A DNA stretch of 21,816 nt from Firmicutes bacterium UBA5227 (GTDB lineage: Bacteria; Bacillota; Clostridia; Tissierellales; Sedimentibacteraceae), in NCBI GenBank assembly GCA_002409285.1, contig DHUT01000100.1:11580-33395 (forward strand), read 5' to 3'. Below are positions 14,697-21,816 of the stretch, one piece after another. The position numbers and the translations under genes were made by a program. Positions within the stretch are counted from its first letter, which is position 1. Each line of letters begins with the position of its first letter. A model generated the notes under the pieces. The model saw only the letters and a program-made list of their open reading frames with translations. It had not been told where the DNA came from and ran no database searches.

Positions 14697-15893
14697 TTGA
14701 GTCTGAACGATACACCAAGAGCTGACAGGCTTCACATAGGAATTTATGGGAAAAGGAACAGCGGAAAATCCTCTCTTATAAATGCGTTGACGGGACATGA
14801 AACATCAATTGTATCGCCTGTTGCGGGAACAACTACTGATCCTGTGTATAAATCCATGGAGATATATGGGTTGGGCCCTTGTGTACTAATTGATACCGCA
14901 GGATTTGACGATATGAATCGTGTAGGGAAGAAAAGAGTTGAAAAAACCCGGGAGGCAATGGAAAAAACCGATATTGCCATTGTGGTGTTCGATCCACGGG
15001 AACCTGTTGATGAGGAAAAAGAATGGATTAATGCATTTAATGAAAAAAATATCCCTGTCATTGCTGTGCTGAACAAGTCTGATACCATGGACAACATGAA
15101 AGATGTATCCGCACATATATACAATGAAGTGAACATTCTTCCGATAGAAATAAGTGCAAAGTATAAAAAGAGTATCGATAAAATTATTTCGGAGCTGATT
15201 AAAAATATGCCGGATGATTATGATGTTCAGACAATAACCGGGGGGATTGTCAGGGATGGAGATATGGTTTTGCTGGTGATGCCACAGGATATACAGGCAC
15301 CAAAAGGGAGGCTTATATTACCTCAGGTTCAGACTATCAGAGAGCTTCTTGACAAGAGATGCATCGTTACGAGCGTTACGGCGGACAAGCTTGAGGAGGG
15401 GCTGAGAGCACTTAACAGATCCCCCGATGTAATAATTACCGATTCGCAGGTTTTCAAGTCAGTGTATGAGAAGAAGCCCAGGGAAAGCAAGTTAACATCT
15501 TTTTCCGTACTGTTTGCTGCATATAAGGGAGATATAGATTATTATACTAAAAGTGCGGAGGTTTTAGGCAGTTTAAATGATAATTCCAGAGTTCTTATTG
15601 CAGAGGCATGTACTCATGCACCCCTTCAGGAGGATATCGGAAGAGAAAAGCTTCCCCGGATGCTTCGCAAAAGATTTGGGGAAGGCATTGAAATAGATAT
15701 AGTAAGTGGACCGGATTTTCCGGAGGATATTTCCGTGTATGATATTATAATACAATGCGGTGCATGTATGTTCAACCGCAGACACGTAATGTCAAGAATA
15801 GAAAGAGCGGTGCGCTCAAATGTACCCATGACAAATTATGGTGTTGCCATAGCTTATTTGTCAGGTATACTGGATAAGATTTCATTAACTTAA
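14697..15893 (+). CDS. hydF: [FeFe]-hydrogenase H-cluster maturation GTPase HydF
   Basis: 398 residues from TTG 14697, close to the usual 400. AGGAAGGGAG (14679-14688) at the end of hydE gives 8-nt spacing, and the protein then begins MSLNDTPRADRLHIGIYGKR as HydF proteins do. The GTPase domain has G1 GKRNSGKSS (18-26), G3 DTAG (66-69) and G4 NKSD (126-129). The middle dimerisation domain is followed by the cluster domain. There the ligands are C305 and H307 (CTH) and C354 and C357 (CGAC), the expected CxH...CxxC set. HydF is the scaffold and carrier that receives the binuclear iron unit and transfers it to apo-hydrogenase. Confidence 0.95.
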   Translation: MSLNDTPRADRLHIGIYGKRNSGKSSLINALTGHETSIVSPVAGTTTDPVYKSMEIYGLGPCVLIDTAGFDDMNRVGKKRVEKTREAMEKTDIAIVVFDPREPVDEEKEWINAFNEKNIPVIAVLNKSDTMDNMKDVSAHIYNEVNILPIEISAKYKKSIDKIISELIKNMPDDYDVQTITGGIVRDGDMVLLVMPQDIQAPKGRLILPQVQTIRELLDKRCIVTSVTADKLEEGLRALNRSPDVIITDSQVFKSVYEKKPRESKLTSFSVLFAAYKGDIDYYTKSAEVLGSLNDNSRVLIAEACTHAPLQEDIGREKLPRMLRKRFGEGIEIDIVSGPDFPEDISVYDIIIQCGACMFNRRHVMSRIERAVRSNVPMTNYGVAIAYLSGILDKISLT

Positions 15894-15909
15894 TCTATTA
15901 GATTAAGTT
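15887..15909. repeat. Near-perfect palindrome spanning the hydF stop codon
   Basis: AACTTAATCTA (15887-15897) and TAGATTAAGTT (15899-15909) are exact inverted copies around one T. The dyad covers the hydF stop (15891-15893) and ends 5 nt before the hydG ribosome binding site. It could be a weak AU-rich mRNA hairpin that tunes hydG translation, or an operator for a second promoter. No T tail is present. Confidence 0.75.
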
Positions 15910-15925
15910 TATAAAGGGAGGTACC

Positions 15926-17353
15926 ATGTATAACGTAAAGTCAATGGATTCAAACGAGTATATAGATGACGGTGAAATATTAAGCTCGCTGAAGGAAGCC
16001 GATATACTGGCAAGGGACAAGGAACAGGTTGACAGAATTATAGAAAAAGCACGTGGCGGAAGGGGCTTGACTCACAGGGAAGCAGCGGTTTTATTGGCTG
16101 TAGACGATGATGAAACACTTGAAAAAATGTTTAAAACTGCAAAAGGAATTAAAGAAAAAATATACGGAAACAGGATAGTATTGTTTGCTCCATTATACTT
16201 GTCAAGCTACTGTGTTAATAACTGCAAGTATTGTGGATATAAATGTTCCAATAAAATTGGTCGCCACCAGCTTACTCAGGAGGAACTCAGGGAAGAAATT
16301 AGGGCTTTGGAAGCTATGGGACACAAGAGGCTTCTTTTGGAGGCAGGAGAAGATGACGAGCTATGTCCTATAGAATACATTTTAGAATGTATCAAAACAA
16401 TTTACGATGAAAAATTTGAGAGAGGTGCTATTCGAAGGGTCAATGTGGATATAGCTGCTACAACGGCAGAAAACTACAGAAAGCTTAAGGAAGCAGGAAT
16501 AGGAACATACATACTGTTCCAGGAAACATACCACAAATCGACATACTTAAGTCTCCACAGCGGACCAAAACAGAATTACGAATGGCACACCGAGGCTATG
16601 GACAGAGCAATGCTGGACGGAGGAATTGACGATGTGGGAATTGGACCTCTTTACGGATTATATGATTATCACTATGAAACAGTGGCACTTTTAATGCATG
16701 CTGAACACCTGGAAGCAGTAGTAGGTGTGGGACCTCATACCATATCTTTCCCAAGACTGCTTCCGGCAGAAGGTGTGGATTATGGAAACTTCCCTTACCT
16801 TGTTAAGGACAGAGATTTCAAGAAGGTGGTAGCGGTAATTCGTCTTGCTGTTCCATATACCGGCATGATACTTTCCACCAGGGAAACGGAGCAGTTCAGA
16901 AATGAACTGCTGGATATAGGAATTTCTCAAATGAGTGCAGGTTCAAGTGTTGGTGTAGGCGGATATGCCAAAAGACAAACTGTAGATGAAGATGGCACAG
17001 ATGAAAAACCTCAGTTTAATCTTGCTGACCACAGAAAGCCTGTGGACGTGCTGAAGGGTCTTGTAAAGGATGGATATGTACCAAGCTACTGCACAGCCTG
17101 TTATCGCCTGGGAAGAACCGGGGACAGATTCATGCCCCTGGCTAAGTCAGGTGAAATAAGCAATTTTTGTCTTCCGAATGCGCTGCTGACATTTGAAGAA
17201 TATTTGCAGGACTATGGGGATGAAGAGTTGAAAGAGTCAGGTCGTGAAATGATTAAATCAGAAATTGAGAAGATTCCAAATGTAAAAAGAAGGGAAAAGG
17301 CTGCGGAGTATCTGGATAGAATTGGAAACGGAGAAAGAGACCTGAGATTTTAG
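15926..17353 (+). CDS. hydG: [FeFe]-hydrogenase maturase, tyrosine-lyase HydG
   Basis: 475 residues, typical length. The radical-SAM motif CX3CX2C is C96, C100, C103 (YCVNNCKYC). The C-terminal CX2CX22C motif, C389, C392, C415, binds the auxiliary cluster carrying the dangler iron. HydG cleaves tyrosine to p-cresol and makes the CO and CN ligands of the H-cluster as an Fe(CO)2(CN)(Cys) unit. GGGAGG precedes the ATG. It is the last gene of the regulator-hydE-hydF-hydG operon. The catalytic hydrogenase is not in this window. The hairpin at 17393-17423 probably ends the transcript. Confidence 0.96.
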   Translation: MYNVKSMDSNEYIDDGEILSSLKEADILARDKEQVDRIIEKARGGRGLTHREAAVLLAVDDDETLEKMFKTAKGIKEKIYGNRIVLFAPLYLSSYCVNNCKYCGYKCSNKIGRHQLTQEELREEIRALEAMGHKRLLLEAGEDDELCPIEYILECIKTIYDEKFERGAIRRVNVDIAATTAENYRKLKEAGIGTYILFQETYHKSTYLSLHSGPKQNYEWHTEAMDRAMLDGGIDDVGIGPLYGLYDYHYETVALLMHAEHLEAVVGVGPHTISFPRLLPAEGVDYGNFPYLVKDRDFKKVVAVIRLAVPYTGMILSTRETEQFRNELLDIGISQMSAGSSVGVGGYAKRQTVDEDGTDEKPQFNLADHRKPVDVLKGLVKDGYVPSYCTACYRLGRTGDRFMPLAKSGEISNFCLPNALLTFEEYLQDYGDEELKESGREMIKSEIEKIPNVKRREKAAEYLDRIGNGERDLRF

Positions 17354-17383
17354 TATTTGTCTCGTCACGTTTAAAGGTTATAA

Positions 17384-17423
17384 TTAACAAAGGGGGGACT
17401 GATTAATAATTTATTAGTCCCCC
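17384..17423 (-). terminator. Terminator of the S9 peptidase gene, shared with hydG
   Basis: GGGGGACT (17393-17400) pairs with AGTCCCCC (17416-17423), and the stem extends by a few A-T and G-T pairs. On the minus strand the stem is followed by CTTTGTTAATTA, a T-rich tail. On the plus strand the tail (GGGTTTATC) is poor. Confidence 0.8.
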
Positions 17424-17431
17424 GGGTTTAT

Positions 17432-19411
17432 CTATTTCAAATATTTTTCAAACCAGTTGGTCATTTCCTCCATACGCCTTACTCTGTGGCGGGGCTTCCC
17501 ACTTCTGCTCAGCTCATGATTTTCACCCCTGAACATGCAAAGCCTTGCGTCGACGCCATGGTATTTTAATGCGGTGAACATCTGCAAACCTTCTGCAAGC
17601 CAGCAGCGGTAATCCTCCTCCGAATGTATAAACAATGTTGGTGTAACAGCCTGGTTGGCATATTTCAAAGGTGAATGAAACCACATCTTTTCCACGTTGT
17701 CCCAGGGTGTTGATTGAATCTGGTCAGCATTGAAATAATACCCTATGTCAGTTGTCCCGAATTTTGAAATCCAGTTAGAGATACTTCTTTGAGATACTGC
17801 ACATTTAAACCTGTCCGTATGACCTATAATCCAGTTAGTCATAAAGCCTCCATAGGAGCCTCCGGTAACGCCTATGCGGCATTTGTCTATCTGTGGGTAT
17901 TTTTCAAGCACCAAATCCGTGAACTTCATCAAATCATCATAATCGATGGTTCCATATTTTCCTCTGATATCTGCAAATTCGTCTCCCCTTCCGTCGCTGC
18001 CTCGTGGGTTGCAGAAGAAAACAAAATAGCCTTCATTTGCCCAGACCTGCATTTCATGATAAAAAATTTCACCATATACCGTCTTCGGACCTCCATGTAT
18101 ATCCAGTATTCCGGGATAACACTTATTTTTATCATAATCAGCAGGCTTTAAAAGGTATCCTTCGATTGTTATACCATCATTTTCAAATTCCAGCCTTTCA
18201 GGCTTAATAATGTTTTTTGTTTCCACAATCTTTTCATTAAACTTTGTTCTTTGAACTTCAACACTATTTTTAAATGTATATATTTCCTGCAGCTTAGTTT
18301 CGCGAAGTCCAATAAAAATAATATTTTCACTGCAAATGTCAAAGCAGTCTACAGAGCCGTTATCATCTGTTAATTTTTCAATTTTTCCGTCTAATGAGAG
18401 TTTTTTAATAAACGAGCTTTTGTTCTCAGTACTTATAAAGTAAAGACAGTCATTCAGCACTCTGTAAGAAGCTCCGCCACCATAGCGACAGTCTGAACCT
18501 ACAGAATCATGCATCCCAAAATCATGGCAGCATAAAAGCTCCGTCTCACCGTTATTAAATTTATAAAAGTTCAAATTTTGATTTAAACCGTACTTATCCA
18601 TGGGTGATGCCGCAAAAATAATTTCATCGCCTACAAATTCTGCAAAGCCTATACTAAATTCATCTTCGCCAATTAGCCTAATTGCTTTTTCGGAATACAA
18701 GTCATACAAATACAATTCATTTGTCAGTTCAAGCTTGTTTGTATAATTTTCTGATACATATAGTGCCTTGCCGTCCCTGATTCCCGTCACAGATACATTT
18801 TCAAACTGATTTGATATCGGGACTATATCCTTGGTTCCCTTATCAAATAAATACAGACGATTTCTCTTTTTGTTCGTGAAGCCCTCACCGTTTGCCCAGA
18901 AGGGTATTTCATCCAAAATTTCATAGTCCTTGTTTTCCCTAACCTTATCCATTGCTTCTTCTTTTTTTTCACCCTTGTGTGAATGAAGGTTTATTCCGTA
19001 GTGATCATATTCTGCAGTTATGAGGAATTTTTCATCTGCAAGTTTTTTAAATTCGTTGACTTTCATTGGTATTCTCATATATTCGTATGCTTCGCCGCCA
19101 TGAATGTCAATAGCATAGAATACAGTCCAGTTTTCTCCTTCCTCAATTTTTTTCTTTAGTTTTTCGTCTCTTAAGGAAGGAAACAACAAGGTGTCATTAT
19201 CAAGCCATATAAACGATTTTTCATTGTTCATGCCTGTAAGCTTTTTGTAATCTGAAGTCAGGCAGTTATAAACCCAAATGTTTGACAAATATTTGTTGTT
19301 GTCATAATCCATGCTGTGAACTGCAAACGCAGCATAATTTTTATCAGGAGAAAGTTCAAGACCCGACAGAAACTTGTAGTCCAAAAAATCTTTAAGCTTT
19401 AAGCTTTCCAT
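17432..19411 (-). CDS. S9 (prolyl oligopeptidase) family serine peptidase
   Basis: 659 residues without a signal peptide, so cytoplasmic. The first ~400 residues form a beta-propeller-like region (repeated LYLF/LYLYD/IIFAA strands). The alpha/beta-hydrolase domain follows from about 405, with the HGGP oxyanion segment at 439-442. Its catalytic triad is S519 in GGSYGG, D600 in HSEED and H632 in GENHE. This is the acylaminoacyl-peptidase/dipeptidyl-peptidase branch, which releases short peptides or acylated residues. GGAGGT lies before the ATG. It is transcribed divergently from an M42 aminopeptidase, suggesting a joint role in intracellular peptide breakdown. Confidence 0.92.
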   Translation of the reverse strand: MESLKLKDFLDYKFLSGLELSPDKNYAAFAVHSMDYDNNKYLSNIWVYNCLTSDYKKLTGMNNEKSFIWLDNDTLLFPSLRDEKLKKKIEEGENWTVFYAIDIHGGEAYEYMRIPMKVNEFKKLADEKFLITAEYDHYGINLHSHKGEKKEEAMDKVRENKDYEILDEIPFWANGEGFTNKKRNRLYLFDKGTKDIVPISNQFENVSVTGIRDGKALYVSENYTNKLELTNELYLYDLYSEKAIRLIGEDEFSIGFAEFVGDEIIFAASPMDKYGLNQNLNFYKFNNGETELLCCHDFGMHDSVGSDCRYGGGASYRVLNDCLYFISTENKSSFIKKLSLDGKIEKLTDDNGSVDCFDICSENIIFIGLRETKLQEIYTFKNSVEVQRTKFNEKIVETKNIIKPERLEFENDGITIEGYLLKPADYDKNKCYPGILDIHGGPKTVYGEIFYHEMQVWANEGYFVFFCNPRGSDGRGDEFADIRGKYGTIDYDDLMKFTDLVLEKYPQIDKCRIGVTGGSYGGFMTNWIIGHTDRFKCAVSQRSISNWISKFGTTDIGYYFNADQIQSTPWDNVEKMWFHSPLKYANQAVTPTLFIHSEEDYRCWLAEGLQMFTALKYHGVDARLCMFRGENHELSRSGKPRHRVRRMEEMTNWFEKYLK

Positions 19412-19451
19412 TTAATTACCTCCATTGCCGTTTAATTTATATCGTGATACA

Positions 19452-19480
19452 ATTATATATACAAAATCAGTAATATGCAA
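19452..19480 (-). promoter_or_regulatory. Promoter of the S9 peptidase gene
   Basis: On the minus strand, TTGCAT (19480-19475), 17-bp spacer, TATAAT (19457-19452). It lies about 40 nt before the start codon. Confidence 0.7.
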
Positions 19481-19497
19481 TATCCCCAATTTATGTA

Positions 19498-19527
19498 TTG
19501 CAATAATTAATTGGTTAGTAGTATAAT
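19498..19527 (+). promoter_or_regulatory. Promoter of the M42 peptidase gene
   Basis: TTGCAA (19498-19503), 18-bp spacer, TATAAT (19522-19527), about 32 nt before the start codon. The two divergent promoters are only 17 bp apart between their -35 boxes, so one regulator could control both peptidase genes. Confidence 0.7.
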
Positions 19528-19559
19528 TTTGTCTAAAGAAATATTTTGGAGGGATAATG

Positions 19560-20597
19560 ATGAATTTAGAAACAAACATTGATTTTACTCTTAAGGTGCT
19601 TGAAGAAATAGTAACGATACCAAGTCCTACAGGATACTGCAAAAATGTTATGCAGCATATAGAAAAAATTGCAGGCGGTTTCGGGTACAATGTTTCAAAA
19701 AACAAAAAAGGAAACAGAATAATTGAAATAGAAGGGGTTGATAACGATTATTGCATAGGTATACCCGTACATGTGGATACACTGGGAGCCATGGTAAGAT
19801 CAATAAATTCCGATGGGACACTGAAAATCACTACCATCGGCGGAAACATTTTCTCTACTTTAGATGGAGAATATTGTAAGATACATACGCGCAGCGGAAA
19901 GATATATACAGGAACAATGCTGTCAACATCTCCTTCGGTTCATGTATACAGCGATGCCAGAGATAAGGCAAGAACCGAAGAAAATATGATGGTGAGACTG
20001 GATGAGAAGGTTAAAAACAAAGACGAAGTGCTAAAATTAGAAATAGGTGTCGGTGACTTTATATCAATTGAGCCTAAGTTCACAGTTACACCATCAGGAT
20101 ATGTGAAATCAAGATATCTGGATGATAAAGCCGGAACAGCCTGCGCTTTAAGCCTGCTGGAGATGTTTAACCGTCTTGGAACAAAACCAAAAAATAAAGT
20201 TAAGATAATAGTCTCATCCTATGAAGAGGTAGGGCACGGATGCTCAAACATTCCTCAGGATATAGATGAGCTTTTGGGAATTGATATGGGGTGCATAGGT
20301 CTTGACCTGTCATGTACCGAAGAAGATGTATCAATTTGTGCCAAAGACAGCTCCGGTCCCTACGATTATGACATAACAGGAAGACTAATTGAACTTGCCG
20401 GGAAGTATAATTTAAAATATGCAGTGGATATTTATCCTATGTATGGTTCAGATGTTTCAGCCTCGTTAAGAGGAGGGAATGACATAAAAGGAGGTCTGAT
20501 CGGTCCCGGTGTGCATGCTTCTCACGGAATGGAAAGGACACACAGGGATGGCATTGAAAATACAATTAAATTGATTTATGCGTACCTGACAGAATGA
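19560..20597 (+). CDS. M42 family metallo-aminopeptidase
   Basis: 345 residues. Likely metal ligands and catalytic residues are H71 (VHVDTLGAMV), D188 (YLDDKAG), E222/E223 (SSYEEVGHG), D249 (GLD) and H322 (ASHGME). The two metal ions activate water for removing N-terminal residues from short peptides; family members assemble into dodecameric TET particles in the cytoplasm. The HVDTLG form and the HGME near the last histidine point to the subfamily sometimes annotated with osmoprotectant (NAGGN) loci. No such locus is present here. The second of two adjacent ATGs (19560) fits GGAGGG (19548-19553) better than 19557. Probably co-transcribed with the RNA methyltransferase, 77 nt downstream. Confidence 0.9.
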   Translation: MNLETNIDFTLKVLEEIVTIPSPTGYCKNVMQHIEKIAGGFGYNVSKNKKGNRIIEIEGVDNDYCIGIPVHVDTLGAMVRSINSDGTLKITTIGGNIFSTLDGEYCKIHTRSGKIYTGTMLSTSPSVHVYSDARDKARTEENMMVRLDEKVKNKDEVLKLEIGVGDFISIEPKFTVTPSGYVKSRYLDDKAGTACALSLLEMFNRLGTKPKNKVKIIVSSYEEVGHGCSNIPQDIDELLGIDMGCIGLDLSCTEEDVSICAKDSSGPYDYDITGRLIELAGKYNLKYAVDIYPMYGSDVSASLRGGNDIKGGLIGPGVHASHGMERTHRDGIENTIKLIYAYLTE

Positions 20598-20674
20598 GAA
20601 TAAAGGCTTGATGATATTCTTCTAAGAATTTAATATATTTCTGTTGTTTTTAGCGAGACGGGTAAGGAGAAAAA

Positions 20675-21388
20675 ATGGATATAAAGACATATAAAAAGAA
20701 TTTTGATTATTCCTATACATTTGGAATGTTTCCCACGGTAGAACTGATACAGTCAATGCCTGACAGGGTAATAAAGGTATTAGTAAGCTCTCATTACAAG
20801 TCAGAATCAAGTGCTGATATTTTTGAACTCTGCGAAAGATTTAATATCAGGACTGAGATAAATGATAAGGCAATTAAGCGTATCAGTGATAAGGATAATA
20901 ACTACGTTATAGGAGTATTTGATAAATATGAATGTGTCCTGAATCCTGACAACTCTCATATAGTACTTGTAAATCCGGGCAATATGGGAAATGCGGGTAC
21001 AATTATAAGAACTCTCACAGGATTTGGATTAAATGACCTTGCCATTATCAGTCCTGGTGTTGATGTGTTTGACCCCAAGGTTTTAAGAGCCTCAATGGGT
21101 TCACTGTTTAAAATAAATTTTGAATATTTTGACAACTTTGACATGTATAAAAAGAAATTTAATAACCGAAGAATTTATACGTTCATGCTTGACGGAGCTA
21201 AATCATTAAAGGATATAAAGCACGATAATAATGAACTGTTTTCTTTGGTTTTCGGCAATGAGGCCACAGGTCTTGATTCAAGCTTTTCTTTTGCAGGCAC
21301 AAGTGTTTTCATAAAACATACAGACAGAATAGACTCATTGAATCTCCCCATAGCTGCAGGAATAGCAATGTATCATTTTTGCAGTTGA
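20675..21388 (+). CDS. SpoU/TrmH-family RNA 2'-O-methyltransferase
   Basis: 237 residues. An N-terminal substrate-binding part (1-~90) is followed by the knotted SPOUT methyltransferase domain. Motif 1 is NPGNMGNAGTIIRT (100-113) with N106 and R112. Motif 2 is FGNEATGL (193-200), and motif 3 is DSLNLPIAAGIAMY (220-233). Motif 1 carries extra residues (NMGNAG) compared with the usual NxGAIxR form. It should methylate a ribose in rRNA or tRNA using S-adenosylmethionine; the target nucleotide is unknown. AAGGAGA precedes the ATG. Only a weak hairpin separates it from the M42 gene. Confidence 0.9.
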   Translation: MDIKTYKKNFDYSYTFGMFPTVELIQSMPDRVIKVLVSSHYKSESSADIFELCERFNIRTEINDKAIKRISDKDNNYVIGVFDKYECVLNPDNSHIVLVNPGNMGNAGTIIRTLTGFGLNDLAIISPGVDVFDPKVLRASMGSLFKINFEYFDNFDMYKKKFNNRRIYTFMLDGAKSLKDIKHDNNELFSLVFGNEATGLDSSFSFAGTSVFIKHTDRIDSLNLPIAAGIAMYHFCS

Positions 21389-21463
21389 TCTAAATTTGGA
21401 AAATATTTAATTGTATAACAAATAAAGGTTAAATAATTAATCTAAAGCTGTAAATAATATATC

Positions 21464-21488
21464 TGAGGTAGAAAATATTGTTACCTCA
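21464..21488. other. Hairpin/dyad upstream of the Asn-rich protein gene
   Basis: TGAGGTA (21464-21470) and TACCTCA (21482-21488) are exact inverted repeats with an 11-nt loop. There is no T tail. It lies 76 nt after the methyltransferase stop and 15 nt before the AGGTGATC ribosome binding site, so it may act on the downstream gene, as operator or leader structure. Confidence 0.5.
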
Positions 21489-21532
21489 ATAAAAGTTAAT
21501 GAAGGTGATCGATCATTAAAAACTTTAACAGC

Positions 21533-21816
21533 ATGAATCCGGATAACGATGTAAGGTTATACAATTGGGAAGAACAAGCAAAATTAGACAGCCAACAAAA
21601 CTTAAGGGAGCAGATGAAGCAAATGAACAACAACTATCAAAACAAAAATGACAACAAATTTGAAAACAGAGAAAATGACAACAAATTCAACAACAAAGAA
21701 AATGATAACAAATTCAACAACAGGAACAATAATAACAGATTTGATGACAGAAACAATAATAACAAATTTGATAACAGAAACGATAACAGAGACAACAACA
21801 ACAGATTTGATAACAG
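21533..21816 (+). CDS. Asn-rich nonapeptide-repeat protein, 5' part only
   Basis: Open to the window end (94 complete codons from ATG 21533). A normal-looking start, MNPDNDVRLYNWEEQAKLDS, and a Gln-rich stretch lead at about residue 36 into degenerate 9-residue repeats of the form D/N-N-K/R-F-x-N/D-R/K-x-N. Examples are DNKFENREN, DNKFNNKEN and NNRFDDRNN. The repeats are highly polar, Asn/Arg/Lys/Asp-only apart from one Phe per unit, so the region is likely disordered. Such low-complexity repeats are found in some spore-surface or matrix proteins, but no family is recognised. The ATG at 21533 has no ribosome binding site; an ATT at 21515 lies 7 nt after AGGTGATC and would add six residues. 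Confidence 0.7.
   Translation, partial: MNPDNDVRLYNWEEQAKLDSQQNLREQMKQMNNNYQNKNDNKFENRENDNKFNNKENDNKFNNRNNNNRFDDRNNNNKFDNRNDNRDNNNRFDN

Noticed and set aside
14744..15136. Minus-strand 130-residue frame opposite hydF
   Set aside because: Covers the GTPase motifs of hydF on the other strand; no independent start signal.
21640..21816. Regularly spaced repeats suggestive of a CRISPR array
   Set aside because: The period is about 27 bp with no spacers, every unit is in one reading frame, and the units encode a degenerate nonapeptide.

Overview
The window is AT-rich, and every open reading frame has clostridial features: strong GGAGG-type ribosome binding sites with some TTG starts, a large Bacillus/Clostridium-type SRP RNA, a GerMN-domain protein typical of spore formers, and a complete [FeFe]-hydrogenase maturation operon. 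This points to an anaerobic, probably spore-forming, amino-acid-using member of the Clostridia (a Sedimentibacter- or Tissierellales-like organism is my guess). No phage, IS element, CRISPR array or tRNA was found.

Layout. 1-551: 3' end of a repeat-domain surface-type protein and its terminator. 576-4282: a heterodimeric ABC exporter pair with 1-nt overlap, behind a strong promoter whose spacer carries a small dyad. 4305-4692: the SRP RNA gene with its own promoter, a 7-bp tandem array and a terminator. 4799-5435: an orphan ECF-transporter S component. 5439-7219 (minus): a two-gene unit of a zinc-ribbon membrane protein and a double-GerMN protein. 7373-8006: two small uncharacterised genes, the second an internally duplicated hydrophobic peptide. 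8203-13035: livJHMGF, a branched-chain (or related) amino acid ABC importer, with hairpins between livJ and livH. 13104-13297: a short segment with its own promoter-like and terminator sequences and an unrecognised 50-codon reading frame. 13363-17353: a TM1266-type regulator followed by hydE, hydF and hydG. 17432-19411 (minus): a prolyl-oligopeptidase-family peptidase, divergent from 19560-21388, an M42 aminopeptidase and a SpoU/TrmH RNA methyltransferase. 21533-end: the 5' part of an Asn-rich 9-residue-repeat protein.

How it fits together. Two cytoplasmic peptidases and a complete amino-acid importer suggest peptide and amino-acid catabolism. HydE, HydF and HydG build and deliver the H-cluster of an [FeFe]-hydrogenase, the usual way such organisms dispose of reducing equivalents, but no hydrogenase structural gene lies in the window. 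Most of the window is recognisable core metabolism. The least explained parts are the 13104-13297 segment, the duplicated hydrophobic peptide at 7738-7950, the palindromes in the livJ-livH gap and over the hydF stop codon, and the Asn-rich repeat protein with an apparently non-standard start.
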